From the NCBI GenBank assembly GCA_036510655.1, contig DATCDQ010000020.1, positions 35,930 to 99,929 on the forward strand: DNA of 64,000 bases. The letters are read 5' to 3'. The stretch is from Rathayibacter_A sp036510655 (GTDB taxonomy: Bacteria; Actinomycetota; Actinomycetes; Actinomycetales; Microbacteriaceae). The position numbers were made by a program, and so were the translations under genes. The notes below the pieces were generated by a model. That model was given only the letters and a program-made list of their open reading frames with translations. It searched no databases and was not told where the DNA came from. Below, one piece after another: positions 51,640 to 59,821 of the stretch (the stretch's first letter is position 1; each line of letters begins with the position of its first letter).

Positions 51640-51905
51640 TCGGCCGTTGGTGTTGCACCAGGTCCGGATCGTGTTCATGGCGAATGCGACCGTGGCGTGA
51701 TCAATACCTGCGAGCACCAGGTCGGTGTTGGATGTGAGGTCGTAGATGCCCTATCGATTCGCTTTACCGAGTTCCGGATCGATGAAGTCGTGCACCTTCA
51801 CCGATTTCGGATCCCCTGCGGGACGCCAGTCCGCGCCGTTGTTGCGGTAGTTGCCGACCAGTTCCTTCTCCTTCGCGCCCACCCCGGTCACCCGCCGCCA
51901 TATGC
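51640..51905 (-). pseudogene. ISAzo13-type transposase fragment
   Basis: On the minus strand, KEKELVGNYRNNGADWRPAG, then VHDFIDPELGKA and, in the same frame, GIYDLTSNTDLVLAGIDHAT and VAFAMNTIRTWCNTNGRACY match the catalytic core of ISAzo13/Rhodopirellula-type transposases. The two parts are separated by a single in-frame TAG (complement of 51751-51753) where the family has Tyr. Both ends of the gene are missing; this is a partial element left between the FGE gene and the transporter promoter. Confidence 0.65.
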
Positions 51906-51939
51906 CAGGCGTGATCGAGTCTTCGTTTGAAGCGTGTAG

Positions 51940-51969
51940 TAGACAAATCGAAACCGATGTTTTATACTC
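51940..51969 (+). promoter_or_regulatory. Promoter for the sulfatase operon
   Basis: TAGACA (51940-51945), an 18-base spacer and TATACT (51964-51969). An ATCG-N4-CGAT half-palindrome lies in the spacer. Transcription would start near 51977, just before the tandem operators. Confidence 0.6.
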
Positions 51970-51982
51970 ACAATTGTTTTTG

Positions 51983-52006
51983 GAATCGATTCCGGAATCG
52001 ATTCCT
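51983..52006. promoter_or_regulatory. Two tandem LacI-type operators
   Basis: GGAATCGATTCC, a perfect 12-bp palindrome with central CG, occurs twice in direct contact. The pair sits over the start region of the transporter operon, and a LacI-family gene lies at its end, at 56743. Two adjacent sites suggest cooperative binding by a tetramer or two dimers on one face. Confidence 0.75.
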
Positions 52007-52053
52007 TGATTCAGTAACACTTCTTTGCTAGTTCACTTTCAATGAGGAGACAC

Positions 52054-53361
52054 ATGAACAGCACCACGACCGCACCCGCGGCCTCAACGACGGCACGCAC
52101 CGCACGATTGGCAGTCGCCGCGAGCACAATCGGATCGGTTCTTGAGTATTACGACTTCTTCGTCTATGGAACGTTATCTGCGCTGGTGCTCGGCCAGTTG
52201 TTCTTCCCGACCGGGAACCCGGCCATTTCTGGGCTGCTCTCACTCGCGAGCTTCGCCGTTGGGTTCGCTGCGCGGCCCATCGGCGGTATCCTGCTCGGAC
52301 ATTTCGGTGACCGCATCGGCCGCAAGCCGCTCCTCCTCTTCACATTCATGCTGACCGGCGCCGTGACGATATTGGTCGGCCTACTCCCCACGTATGCCCA
52401 GATCGGCATCATGGCACCAGTCCTTCTCGTCGCCCTGCGCATCCTGCAAGGCATTGGCATCGGCGGCGAGTGGGGCGGTGCCGCACTGCTCGCCGTCGAG
52501 CACGCCCCCGAACACAAGAAGGGCCTGTATGGCAGCCTCGTCCAGGCGGGTGCCCCTATCGGCGTGATCCTCTCGTCCGGCGCTGTCGCCATCCTGACCG
52601 CGACTCTCAGCCATGATCAACTCCTGGCGTGGGGTTGGCGAATCCCATTCCTCGCCAGCGCCACACTGCTACTCGTGGGCATCTTCCTGCGCCTCAAGGT
52701 GACAGAGTCCCCCGAGTTCTCGAGGATCAAGGTCGAGCGACGTCAGGCAAAACGCCCTGTATCGGACGTCATCCGTCAATACCCGAAGCAGATCATCGCG
52801 GCCATCCTCATCCACACGAGCGACACGACTCTCGGTTTTATCCAGGGCATATTCGTGCTGGGGTACGCGTCGGGGGTGCTCGGAATAGATCCCACGATTG
52901 TGCTGCTTGCCAACATCTTCTCCTCCGTGACGAACCTGATCACCACTCCGCTCGCGGGAAAGTTGGGAGACCGGATCGGGCAGAAGCGGGTCGTCTCGAT
53001 CGGCCTCGTAGGCCTTGCCCTGTGGGCGTTCCCGATGTTCCTGCTGATTGGCACCGGGAGCATATTTGGTCTCTTCCTCGCGATGGGCGTCGGCGGCGTA
53101 CTGGTCGGCTGGCTCTTCAGCGGCCAGGCCACACTGTTCGCAGCGTACTTTCCGACAAAGGTCCGCTACTCGGGAATGTCCCTCGGGTTCCAGATCGGTA
53201 CGGTCGTCGGCGGCGGCCTCGGCCCACTCATCGCCCAAGCACTCACCGCCTGGTCGGGTGGCAAGACTTGGTCCGTTTCTTTATACATCTTGGTCGTGGC
53301 CGTCGCCGCGTTCATCGCAACTCAAACCGTGAAGGCGCGCTTCGGTGCCCACGACAAATAA
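52054..53361 (+). CDS. MHS-family MFS transporter
   Basis: A 435-aa twelve-helix symporter of the metabolite:H+ group (ProP/ShiA/KgtP relatives). Family hallmarks are ASTIGSVLEYYDFFVYGTLSAL in helix 1, GHFGDRIGRKPLLLFTF in the 2-3 loop and RILQGIGIGGEWGGAALLAVEHAP near helix 5. The second half repeats GKLGDRIGQKR. The ATG at 52054 has GAGGAGA; an in-frame upstream ATG at 52042 lacks a ribosome site. It is the first gene of the LacI-controlled operon. The substrate is probably an anionic organic molecule such as a sulfate ester or its product. Confidence 0.88.
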   Translation: MNSTTTAPAASTTARTARLAVAASTIGSVLEYYDFFVYGTLSALVLGQLFFPTGNPAISGLLSLASFAVGFAARPIGGILLGHFGDRIGRKPLLLFTFMLTGAVTILVGLLPTYAQIGIMAPVLLVALRILQGIGIGGEWGGAALLAVEHAPEHKKGLYGSLVQAGAPIGVILSSGAVAILTATLSHDQLLAWGWRIPFLASATLLLVGIFLRLKVTESPEFSRIKVERRQAKRPVSDVIRQYPKQIIAAILIHTSDTTLGFIQGIFVLGYASGVLGIDPTIVLLANIFSSVTNLITTPLAGKLGDRIGQKRVVSIGLVGLALWAFPMFLLIGTGSIFGLFLAMGVGGVLVGWLFSGQATLFAAYFPTKVRYSGMSLGFQIGTVVGGGLGPLIAQALTAWSGGKTWSVSLYILVVAVAAFIATQTVKARFGAHDK

Positions 53362-53386
53362 CCAAACAGGCAAGGAAAGAGCCATC

Positions 53387-55612
53387 ATGAGCAACAGCGG
53401 AGCAGCCTTCAACGGCAAAGTGCGCACGACCATCGCCGATTCGACACCCTGGTGGCCGGCCACACCAGGTCGCTCCTCGAAACGCCCGAACGTGCTCATG
53501 GTCATCCTTGACGACATGGGGTGGAGTGATCTCGGCTGCTTCGGTTCGGAGATCGCCACCCCGAACCTCGACGGGCTTGCGGCGACCGGTGTGCGTTATA
53601 ACAGTTTCCATGTCACTCCGCTGTGCTCGCCCACCCGGGCGGCCCTGCTGAGCGGGTGTAATCACCATGCGATCGGGATGCGCTTCCTCGCCGACACCGA
53701 CACCGGTTTCCCGAATTCTCGCGGCAGCATCCGCCCCGACGTGAAACTGTTGCCGCAGATCCTTAGAGGAAGCAACTACGCCTCATATCTGGTCGGTAAG
53801 TGGCACCTCGCCCCGCTACATGAGGTCACACCGGCGGGGCCCTACGAAAACTGGCCGCTTGCCCGCGGCTTCGACCGCTACTACGGCTTCCTGGACGGCT
53901 GCACCGATCAGTACGAGCCTGAGCTGTATGAAGACAACCACCAGATCCCCACCCCGAACCGCGACGGATACCACCTCAGCGAGGACCTCGCCGACCATGC
54001 CATCGCCTACGTTCGCGACCATGCGACGTTCCGGCCCGACAGTCCTTTCTTCCTTCAGTTCGCGCCCGGTGCCACCCATGCCCCGTTCCAAGCGCCGAAA
54101 GAGTACATCGAGAAGTACATCGACGTGTTCACCAAGGGCTGGGATCAGACCCGGATCGACCGGCTTAAGCGCCAGATCGAGATGGGACTCGTACCGGAAG
54201 GCACAGTGCTTGCGGAACGCAACGAGGGCGTGTTGGCCTGGGATGAGTTGGATGCGGACGAGAAGAAGGTGTTCGCGCACTTACAGGCGGCGTTCGCCGG
54301 GTTTCTCGAGCATGCAGACGCTCAGATCGGTCGACTCCTCGACGCACTGCACGAGTTAGGTATGGCCGAGGACACAATCGTGCTCGTTCTCTCCGACAAT
54401 GGCGCCAGTCGTGAGGGCGGCCCGACCGGTGACGTCGACGCGAACGCCCCGTATAGCGGAGTGCATCGCAGCGCCCGCGCGCAGCTACCGCACCTGGACC
54501 GGGTCGGGACCCTCACCGGCGGGTCACACTATCCGGAAGGGTGGGCGATGGCCGGAAATACGCCGTTCCGCAAGTACAAGCAGTTCGTCGACCTCGGCGG
54601 TGTGCGGTCGCCGCTAATCGTCTCCTGGCCCGGGGCACCCGAGCGCGCGCACGGTGTGCGGGAGCAGTTTGTGCACGCGATCGATATCGCCCCGACTCTT
54701 CTTGAACTGCTCGATATCGATTCGGAGACGAGCATGGACGGGGAGAGCGTCGCCGAAAGCATCACAAATGCGGCGGCGCCGGTCGGTCGGGACACGCAAT
54801 ACTGGGAAACCCTCGGACACCGCGCCGTGTGGAACGGCGGCTGGAAGGCCGTCACCGCCCACCGGTCGGGTGCCCGGTACGAAGACGACGTGTGGCGCCT
54901 CTACGACACGCGCAACGACTTCTCCGAAGCACACGATTTGGCCGCTGAAGAACCAGAAGAACTGCGCGCATGCCAGCAGCTCTGGTGGCGGGAGGCCGGA
55001 CGCAACGACGTATTCCCACTTGACGATCGCCCACTGCGCGAACTCATCGCAGAGCGCGGCCCGATCGGGCTGTATGCGGAGACCTCGATCACCCTGCGAC
55101 CGGGTCAGTCACATGTTCCCTACCCCAGCGCCGTCACCGGTTCCAACCGTGACATCGACATCACCGTTCACCTCTCACCGCTTGCAACGACGGTCGACGG
55201 TGTGCTGTTGTCCAGTGGCAACGCACAGGGCGGATACGTGCTCTATCTCGCACACGGTGCGCTGAACTTCGAACATAGCCACCTCGACGATCGTGTGCTG
55301 ATCACGGCTCCGCTGCCCGCCGAAACGGTCTACTCGGTCGGATTACAGCTGCGTTCTGTTGAGGACGGATCCGCCGACGTGGCCCTCCTGATCGGCGGCA
55401 AAACCATGGAGCGCGGGCGCATCCCACGCACCTCTGCGCATCTCTCATTCTGGGGCCTCGATGTGGGACACGTGGCGGGCAGTACCTTCAGCGAACACTT
55501 CACACCCCCGTTCGCACTGCCCGAGACCGTGCTCGACCGCATCGAAATCACCGTCCATCACGCCGCCGACGACATCGACGAGTACGCCGAGGCGGTGCTC
55601 GCGGGTGAATAG
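53387..55612 (+). CDS. Type I arylsulfatase
   Basis: A 741-aa sulfatase. It begins RPNVLMVILDDMGWSDLGCFG (metal Asp pair), then HVTPLCSPTRAALLSG with Cys 80 as the formylglycine site (C-x-P-x-R), VGKWHLAP with Lys and His, and VLVLSDNGASREGG as the second metal motif. The usual H-E-G-G region reads FVDLGGVRSPLIVSWPG, so a common His is replaced. No signal peptide is evident, so it may act in the cytoplasm on imported substrate. It needs the FGE upstream. An AAGGAAAG site precedes the ATG. Confidence 0.88.
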   Translation: MSNSGAAFNGKVRTTIADSTPWWPATPGRSSKRPNVLMVILDDMGWSDLGCFGSEIATPNLDGLAATGVRYNSFHVTPLCSPTRAALLSGCNHHAIGMRFLADTDTGFPNSRGSIRPDVKLLPQILRGSNYASYLVGKWHLAPLHEVTPAGPYENWPLARGFDRYYGFLDGCTDQYEPELYEDNHQIPTPNRDGYHLSEDLADHAIAYVRDHATFRPDSPFFLQFAPGATHAPFQAPKEYIEKYIDVFTKGWDQTRIDRLKRQIEMGLVPEGTVLAERNEGVLAWDELDADEKKVFAHLQAAFAGFLEHADAQIGRLLDALHELGMAEDTIVLVLSDNGASREGGPTGDVDANAPYSGVHRSARAQLPHLDRVGTLTGGSHYPEGWAMAGNTPFRKYKQFVDLGGVRSPLIVSWPGAPERAHGVREQFVHAIDIAPTLLELLDIDSETSMDGESVAESITNAAAPVGRDTQYWETLGHRAVWNGGWKAVTAHRSGARYEDDVWRLYDTRNDFSEAHDLAAEEPEELRACQQLWWREAGRNDVFPLDDRPLRELIAERGPIGLYAETSITLRPGQSHVPYPSAVTGSNRDIDITVHLSPLATTVDGVLLSSGNAQGGYVLYLAHGALNFEHSHLDDRVLITAPLPAETVYSVGLQLRSVEDGSADVALLIGGKTMERGRIPRTSAHLSFWGLDVGHVAGSTFSEHFTPPFALPETVLDRIEITVHHAADDIDEYAEAVLAGE

Positions 55613-56564
55613 CATCCCGGTCATCCTCGACGTCGACACCGGCATCGACGACGCCCTTGCCATCATTCTCGCAGTACACCACCCCACCTTGGACGTGCGA
55701 GCAATCACCTGCGTCGGCGGGAATGTCGAACTTGAACAGGTCGTCGCAAACACCCTTTCGGTGCTGGCGCTGACCGGTGCAGGAGGAATCCCCGTCGCGG
55801 CTGGCATGCGGTACCCGCTGATCGAACCACCCCAGGACGCAAGCTACGTGCACGGCCGCAACGGCGTCGCCGACATCGATTTCCCCACACACAATCTCAA
55901 GCCGCAGAATCTGCACGCCGTCGAACTGCTGTGGCGCACTCTCGACGCGGCGCCAGATCCGGTGACGATCATCGGGCTTGCGCCGTTGACGAATATTGCG
56001 GTCCTGCTACGCATGTACCCACAGGTGTCTGGGAAGATCGGCCGGATTATCTTCATGGGTGGCGCCATCGGTCTCGGCAACGCCACCCCTACCGCCGAAT
56101 TCAACGTGTGGCACGACCCGGAGGCGGCAGAAATCGTCTTGCGCAGCGGAATCCCCACAACCATGTACGGCCTGGAACCGTTCTACCGTGTCACCTGCGA
56201 CGCACAGACTATCGCAGCACTTCAAGAATCAACGATGCCGCTACGCGCGGCTGCTGGATCTCTGCTCGCCCACCTGGCGAAGGTGACTGTTGACGAGTCC
56301 CGCATCGACGCTCCGGGCTCGGCGGCGATCGGTGATGCCGGTGCTGTGTGCGCGGTGATCGACCCCGGCGGAATAGTTACTCGGCGCGCACCGGTGTCGG
56401 TGGCCCTCAGCGGGAATCAGACGCGCGGTCAGACGATCGTCGATCTGCGTTCGGGACTTGGCTCCGGCAGCGAGGTTACCTCGATCGATCGCGGTCACGT
56501 TGAGGTCGTCATCGATGTCGACGGTGCCCGGTACCGCGACCTGTTCCTTGCAGCCCTGCCGTGA
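55605..56564 (+). CDS. Inosine/uridine-preferring nucleoside hydrolase family protein
   Basis: A 319-aa IUNH-family N-ribohydrolase. The calcium-binding D-x-D-x-x-x-D-D cluster is LDVDTGIDDALAI (residues ~8-20); further motifs are TIIGLAPLTNIA and EFNVWHDPEAAEIVL, with the Asn and Asp that hold the ribose. Family members cleave the N-glycosidic bond of nucleosides. It starts with GTG inside the end of the sulfatase gene (8-base overlap), so both are made from one message. Ribokinase follows but is truncated. Confidence 0.88.
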   Translation: MNSIPVILDVDTGIDDALAIILAVHHPTLDVRAITCVGGNVELEQVVANTLSVLALTGAGGIPVAAGMRYPLIEPPQDASYVHGRNGVADIDFPTHNLKPQNLHAVELLWRTLDAAPDPVTIIGLAPLTNIAVLLRMYPQVSGKIGRIIFMGGAIGLGNATPTAEFNVWHDPEAAEIVLRSGIPTTMYGLEPFYRVTCDAQTIAALQESTMPLRAAAGSLLAHLAKVTVDESRIDAPGSAAIGDAGAVCAVIDPGGIVTRRAPVSVALSGNQTRGQTIVDLRSGLGSGSEVTSIDRGHVEVVIDVDGARYRDLFLAALP

Positions 56565-56758
56565 CCGATCGTGTGATAGTGATGGGTGCACTCAATATCG
56601 ACACCGTGCTTGAGGTAGAACATCACCCACGAGTCGGCGAGACCGTCCGCACTCGGTCCAGCAGTATCCTGCCCGAAGGCAAGGGCGGCAACCAAGCCGT
56701 CGCCGCGGCCAGATCCACCCACCGGCGGCCCGAGGCGCAGCAATGGTGTTCAGTATGA
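56561..56758 (+). pseudogene. Ribokinase-family kinase, 3'-truncated
   Basis: The first 50 residues match a PfkB ribokinase: VIVMGALNIDTVLEVEHHPRVGETV and PEGKGGNQAVAAAR, ending at the G-G-x-x-N-x-A region. The remainder, including the catalytic G-A-G-D, is missing. The gene overlaps the nucleoside hydrolase by 4 bases and runs straight into the LacI regulator at 56743. A deletion of about 750 bases is inferred. Confidence 0.8.
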
Positions 56759-57732
56759 TCGGCAGCGTGCGCAATACAGCCGCGTCGGCCCCGACGATTC
56801 TCGACGTGGCGCGCCGCGCCGGCGTCTCGCGAACAACCGTCTCACGCGTGCTCAACGAACCAGACCGCGTATCCCCGGCAATCCTCAAGCGGGTAAAGGA
56901 GGCCACCGACGCTCTCCACTACGCTCCGAATAGTATCGCTCGTGGCCTGCGCAGCGGCCGCACCGGCATGATCGCGCTGCTTGTCGGTGACATCGCACAG
57001 CCATTCCACGGCTCACTTGCACAAGCGGTCGCCGGCGCGGCAGAGAGACGCGGGATGGGCGTCGTGCTGTACGACCTTGCCCACAGCACTTCGCGTCTAG
57101 AAGACGTACTGCGCAAGTTGCTTCGCCAGGGCGTGGACGGCATCATCCTCGCCACTGCAGACGACATCTCCACGGATCCTGTCAAGGCAACGATCAGTGA
57201 GCTTGTGGCGCAAGGACTGCCGATCGTCACGGGCGTTGAACAGGCCGGTGTCGAAGGCGTCGCCACCGTACTCACCGACCACAGCCACAGTGCCCGTATC
57301 GCCATCGAAGCATTGAGACAAGCCGGTAGCACCTCTCCGGCACTACTCGTGGCTGACGTAAACAGCCCGCTCGCGCGGCAACTCATCATCGGAGCGAGGG
57401 GTGCCACCGTGATCGTCGCCGGGTACACATTCGAGGCGGCGGCCGATGCCGTGCTCGCTCTCAACACGGACGTAGATGCACTGATCGTTGCAACCATTCC
57501 CATGGCACTGGGAGCCATGTCCGCACTAGCTACTCAGAACCGCAAGATGCCCGTCGTGGTGTGTGAGGAAGTCCCACTCGCACACCAGGTAACACCATCA
57601 TTCACGACATCTGCTGTCGCCACCCAGGCAACAGGTGAGGAAATGGTTCGGCTCGTCGCGACCGAAATAGGCCACACTCCGATCGAACCAACTCAGCTCA
57701 CGGCACAACTCATCCGGCGAGAAACCTTTTAA
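56743..57732 (+). CDS. LacI-family transcriptional regulator
   Basis: A 329-aa regulator. The HTH and hinge are TILDVARRAGVSRTTVSRVLNE through ILKRVKEATDALHYAPNSIA, and a periplasmic-binding-type ligand domain follows (TGMIALLVGDIAQPFHGSLAQAV). It is the last gene of the sulfatase operon, starting inside the kinase fragment, and most likely binds the tandem GGAATCGATTCC sites. A Met four codons later is an alternative start. The ligand may be a ribose-type sugar. Confidence 0.9.
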   Translation: MVFSMIGSVRNTAASAPTILDVARRAGVSRTTVSRVLNEPDRVSPAILKRVKEATDALHYAPNSIARGLRSGRTGMIALLVGDIAQPFHGSLAQAVAGAAERRGMGVVLYDLAHSTSRLEDVLRKLLRQGVDGIILATADDISTDPVKATISELVAQGLPIVTGVEQAGVEGVATVLTDHSHSARIAIEALRQAGSTSPALLVADVNSPLARQLIIGARGATVIVAGYTFEAAADAVLALNTDVDALIVATIPMALGAMSALATQNRKMPVVVCEEVPLAHQVTPSFTTSAVATQATGEEMVRLVATEIGHTPIEPTQLTAQLIRRETF

Positions 57733-57797
57733 GCCGAAGCTACGTTTGTATTGGCGTGTGATACCCCAATGTTCGGATGAGGAACGGAAGCAACCTG

Positions 57798-58553
57798 TCA
57801 CGCCGACTGATCCACGAATTGCTGCGCGAGGGTGGAGAACACCGGCAGCTGCTGCGGTGTGAATGCGCCCATCACGACGCGGTAGTCCTCGATACCGGGC
57901 TCGACGCCTGCCCGCACGCTGAGGTCGTTGATGTAGTCGTGCACGAAACCGCTCATCGTCGCCTTCGTGCCTTTCGGCGGCGTGTTGAACGGCGGCAGCA
58001 TTTCGTGCCCGTGCAGGGTTGCGTTCACGGCGGGATCGATGTGATTGAACAGTTGTACGTTTACGTGGTTGTATTCTTCGCCCGGATCCGGTGCAGGCTG
58101 CCGCATGACGAAGTCGGTTTCTCCCTCATACGGATACGCCGGGACCTCGTTGCCGTTCGCATCGATGTTGCTGTGGTCGCCGAAGGCGAGTCCGTCGAAA
58201 TGCTCGCCTCTCGGCAGGTTCGTCTCGTCATAGAGGTAGCCGAGCAGGTTGTCGAACGACCGGTTCTCGAACATCACCACAACGAGGTGGTCGTAGCCCG
58301 GCTTCTCCCGCGGTTGTAGGCGCCTGAAGCCGGTCTGCGACAGTGGGGTGTCGGGCAATGCCTGGTGGCTCGCGCCGGCGGATGCGCCGATCGCAGTTCC
58401 GATTGCTCCTCCTGCGATGCCCCCGACGACCGCTCCGGCCGCGGCCAGGCCAGCACCTTTCACGAACTGGCGCCGCGAGCGCTGCTATGACGGCTGCTCG
58501 TCGGGCGCAGGATTGGTCGGTGGCTGCCCGTCTTGCTCATCGGATGCGGTCAT
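57798..58553 (-). pseudogene. Tat-exported phosphoesterase/phospholipase C family protein, interrupted and truncated
   Basis: From the ATG at 58553 the frame encodes MTASDEQDGQPPTNPAPDE and then meets TAG (complement of 58485-58487), after which it resumes QRSRRQFVKGAGLAAAGAV, a twin-arginine signal. The mature part starts KPGYDHLVVVMFENRSFDNLLGYLYDE, the active-site pattern of PF04185 phosphoesterases (acid phosphatase/phospholipase C). The protein stops at LAQQFVDQSA after about 220 residues; the family is around 400-700. Both the stop and the missing C-terminus make it inactive; an internal GTG start would lose the RR motif. Confidence 0.7.
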
Positions 58554-58560
58554 GCGAGAC

Positions 58561-58976
58561 GCGCAGCTCGGGGTCGTCTCTGCATCAGCACCTCACGCCT
58601 ACGTTCGATCGCATCATCCGGGTTTCTCGCATCACGGCAGCGTTTTCTTTGAATACTTGCTGTGCGCTGTCGTCCGTTACCTTCACCATATCGGAGCCGC
58701 AGCGGCGAACTCATTCTGCGCGGTTTGCCGAAATGCCGAGGAGGCAGCCGATATCCCGCCCGGTGCCCGGTGCATCGCATATAACTGGCCGCTGACCGAT
58801 GCGCTGACCGAGATCGTGCTATCAGGTGTGCATGCACGGACAACAATCGCGAATTCGGTGACATCATGTGCGGCCGTAGATGCGCCTTTTCGCAGCCTTG
58901 CTGGCATCCAGATTGTATGTGCGCAGACGGCGGGTCTCTGTTTCTTTTCAGAAGTATTACTGCCGGAAGTAAGAGT
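58561..58976. other. Intergenic stretch without recognisable gene
   Basis: About 420 bases between the phosphoesterase remnant and the toxin-antitoxin genes. Several short open frames exist on both strands, but none has family-like composition or a ribosome site, and base composition is lower in GC than the neighbours. Nothing supported. Confidence 0.5.
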
Positions 58977-58982
58977 TATGAT
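58977..58982 (+). promoter_or_regulatory. -10 element for the antitoxin gene
   Basis: TATGAT ends 7 bases before the ATG at 58989, so transcription would begin at or next to the start codon and the message would be leaderless. No good -35 is seen. Confidence 0.4.
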
Positions 58983-58988
58983 AACCTC

Positions 58989-59228
58989 ATGCGAGTCACA
59001 TCCAAGGGTCAGGTCACCATTCCCCTGCGTATTCGAGAGAAGTACGGGCTGATGCCGGAGACCCAGGTGGAGTTCGTGGAGCGGGACGGCGACGTGATCG
59101 TGAAGAAGGCCACGCATCGCAGGGGAACCGATCGCGCGGATCGACTTGTCTAGGAACTTCGAGGTTCCGGTACGACTGCGTTGAGCACGGATGAGATCCT
59201 TCGACTCACGCGGGGCGGCGATGACTGA
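58989..59228 (+). pseudogene. AbrB/MazE-type antitoxin with an in-frame amber codon
   Basis: The first 54 codons give MRVTSKGQVTIPLRIREKYG and VEFVERDGDVIVKK, a complete SpoVT/AbrB DNA-binding swapped-hairpin domain. Codon 55 is TAG (59151-59153). In the same frame the next 24 codons read ELRGSGTTALSTDEILRLTR, the C-terminal part that normally wraps the VapC toxin, and end in a TGA overlapping the toxin start by 8 bases. The intact reading is 79 residues, the usual size. Either the antitoxin has lost its toxin-binding half or the TAG is read through. Confidence 0.75.
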
Positions 59229-59640
59229 TACCTCGGGCTTCCTCATCGACTCGAATGTGCTTCTCGACGTGATCACGGCGGACCCCGTTTGGCAGTTATG
59301 GTCGTCGCGTGCGCTCGCGAGTGCGCTGCGTAGTGGCGCAGTGTTCATCAATCCGATCATTTATGCAGAGGTGTCTATGGGCTACGACCGCATTGAAGAA
59401 CTCGATGCGCGGTTGCCGCTCGCGGTCATCCGTCGTGCACCACTTCCGTTCGCGGCTGGATTTCTCGCGGCGAAGGCACATCAGTCCTACCGTCGACGTG
59501 GCGGAGTCCGGACAGCAGCACTTCCCGATTTCTTCATCGGCGCCCATGCCGCGATAGACGGCTTGGCCCTTGTGACGCGGGATGCGCGGAGATATCGAAC
59601 GGCGTTTCCGAGGCTGAAGATTGTTGCACCTGACGCCTGA
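59221..59640 (+). CDS. PIN-domain ribonuclease toxin (VapC-like)
   Basis: A 139-aa PIN-domain protein. The acidic active site is complete: Asp10 in FLIDSNVLLD, Glu50 in IIYAEVSMGY, Asp103 in ALPDFFIGAHA and Asp121 in VTRDARRY. VapC toxins cleave initiator tRNA or rRNA and are neutralised by the cognate antitoxin, here the interrupted AbrB-type gene directly upstream. ATG at 59221 is used because it overlaps the antitoxin stop; an ATG ten codons earlier lies inside the antitoxin. Confidence 0.88.
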   Translation: MTDTSGFLIDSNVLLDVITADPVWQLWSSRALASALRSGAVFINPIIYAEVSMGYDRIEELDARLPLAVIRRAPLPFAAGFLAAKAHQSYRRRGGVRTAALPDFFIGAHAAIDGLALVTRDARRYRTAFPRLKIVAPDA

Positions 59641-59775
59641 CCATGGGCGTGTCCTTCCGCTGACACAGGAACGAGCGCGGCGCTTCCGTAGCATCAACAT
59701 GAGATCCGCGAGGATTGTCCTCGCGAATATGAGCCGTGTCGAATACTCAACCGCAGCAACTGCGATCACAACAAC

Positions 59776-59798
59776 GGGATCATCCCCGCCTGCGCGGG
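59776..59798. repeat. Solitary CRISPR-like repeat (type I-E form), partial
   Basis: On the minus strand the 23 bases contain CGCGCAGGCGGGGATGATCC, which agrees with the 3' part of the common actinobacterial type I-E repeat (from memory). The remaining 5 bases do not fit, and there is no second copy or cas gene in the window. It is at best an orphan or a remnant. Confidence 0.4.
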
Positions 59799-59821
59799 CC
59801 GCGCGCGCCCGTCGACCGTGC

